Assembly (NCBI GenBank): GCA_049431945.1
Contig: JBMTDJ010000052.1
Location: 1-14,659, forward strand
DNA from: Mxb001 sp049431945
Lineage (GTDB): Bacteria; Actinomycetota; Actinomycetes; S36-B12
Reading direction: 5' to 3'
Length of the DNA: 14,659 bases
Part shown: positions 14,334-14,659 of the stretch, one piece after another
Position numbering within the stretch: position 1 is the stretch's first letter
How the letters are laid out: each line of letters begins with the position of its first letter
Program-made: the position numbers and the translations under genes
The notes under the pieces: model-generated
What the model was told of the DNA's origin: nothing
The model's database searches: none
What the model saw: the letters and a program-made list of their open reading frames with translations, nothing else

Positions 14334-14342
14334 GATGGCCTT

Positions 14343-14659
14343 CTACCCGTAGGCCGGTTTCTCGGTGATGCATCCGGTGGCGAGAGTGTCCGGCCTGTAG
14401 TGCACCGTCCCCGTGTTGGTCTCGAAGGCACGCGCCGCCGTAGCCAACTGGGACAGCATCGATGCCTTCGCCGTCGGCTTCAGGTAAAGCGCCGGGCAGA
14501 CGTGCATCGGCCGACCATCCGGGGACGACGCGAGGATACCGATCTCGTAGAGCGCATATTCGGACGCGTAGAGCCAGTTATCCTTCGTGTAGTAGCTGGC
14601 GACGGCGATGGGCTGACCTGCCCTGACTGTGTCTCCGACCTTCACGGTGGGGTCCATGA
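14343..14659 (-). CDS. M23-fold-like exported protein, paralogue of the downstream gene (5' partial)
   Basis: The frame runs off the right edge, so only about 105 C-terminal residues are seen. The first Met at 14657 is probably internal. VKVGDTVRAGQPIAVAS is the 'V-x-x-G-x-x-I' strand-turn of lipoyl/M23-type hybrid barrels. The order of elements then follows the neighbour at 13038-14333: an aromatic beta segment (YALYEIGI), an H-x-CP segment (HVCPALYLKP versus HAVCPYDFYAG), and a Leu-rich helix (SMLSQLATAARAF versus SWLAKLG). I infer tandem duplication followed by divergence. The end has one more Cys (ATGCITEKPAYG). Its stop is 9 nt before the next start and overlaps that gene's ribosome-site region, so the two are co-transcribed. 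Confidence 0.68.
   Translation of the reverse strand, partial: MDPTVKVGDTVRAGQPIAVASYYTKDNWLYASEYALYEIGILASSPDGRPMHVCPALYLKPTAKASMLSQLATAARAFETNTGTVHYRPDTLATGCITEKPAYG

Overview
This is a GC-rich chromosomal stretch from what looks like a free-living member of the Actinomycetota. The signs are densely packed genes, GTG as well as ATG starts, several small Sec/lipobox lipoproteins, and -10 elements of the form TAGNNT lying only 6-7 nt before start codons, which is typical of leaderless actinobacterial transcription. A short Cys/Lys-rich N-terminal module in the 13038-14333 protein recalls secreted proteins of uncultured aquatic actinobacteria, but that is recollection and genus or order cannot be set from the window. 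No rRNA, tRNA, CRISPR array, IS element, phage gene, integrase or known defence system was recognised.

Layout. 1-1070 (+): C-terminal two thirds of a PYROXD2/phytoene-desaturase-like FAD oxidoreductase. 1074-1854 (-): a two-gene unit made of a stand-alone SGNH hydrolase followed by a tiny lipoprotein whose mature part is almost purely Gln-Asn repeats. 1991-2179 (-): a small acidic lipoprotein. 2274-3543 (-): a GlpQ-type glycerophosphodiesterase downstream of a small 2TM protein. 3585-7693 (+): zinc-ribbon thioredoxin (TrxC type), secreted S33 tripeptidyl-aminopeptidase-like hydrolase, CaiC-like acyl-CoA ligase, and a GNAT acetyltransferase translationally coupled to the ligase. 7690-8142 (-): lipoprotein whose stop codon shares a CTAG with the GNAT stop. 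8230-8454 (+): 74-aa membrane protein. 8537-9664 (-): YbhN/LPG-synthase-TM family protein. 9740-10615 (+): SAM methyltransferase. 10653-10958 (-): another small lipoprotein. 11230-14659 (-): a secreted-protein cluster ordered, in transcription direction, as a partial M23-like protein, a second related M23-like protein carrying the Cys/Lys-rich module, and a complete S53 sedolisin protease.

How the genes fit together. Several products act outside the membrane: the sedolisin and the S33 peptidase could supply peptides, and the two M23-fold proteins and the lipoproteins sit in the envelope. The GlpQ homologue, ligase and YbhN-like protein point to lipid or acyl-group handling. Apart from the close couplings at 1265/1291, 7127/7130 and 14333/14343, I see no single pathway. 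The most distinctive items are the QN-repeat lipoprotein with its SGNH partner, the fixed-distance leaderless promoter signature repeated across the window, and the tandem non-catalytic M23-like proteins next to the sedolisin. Nothing here is clearly a new multi-gene system.
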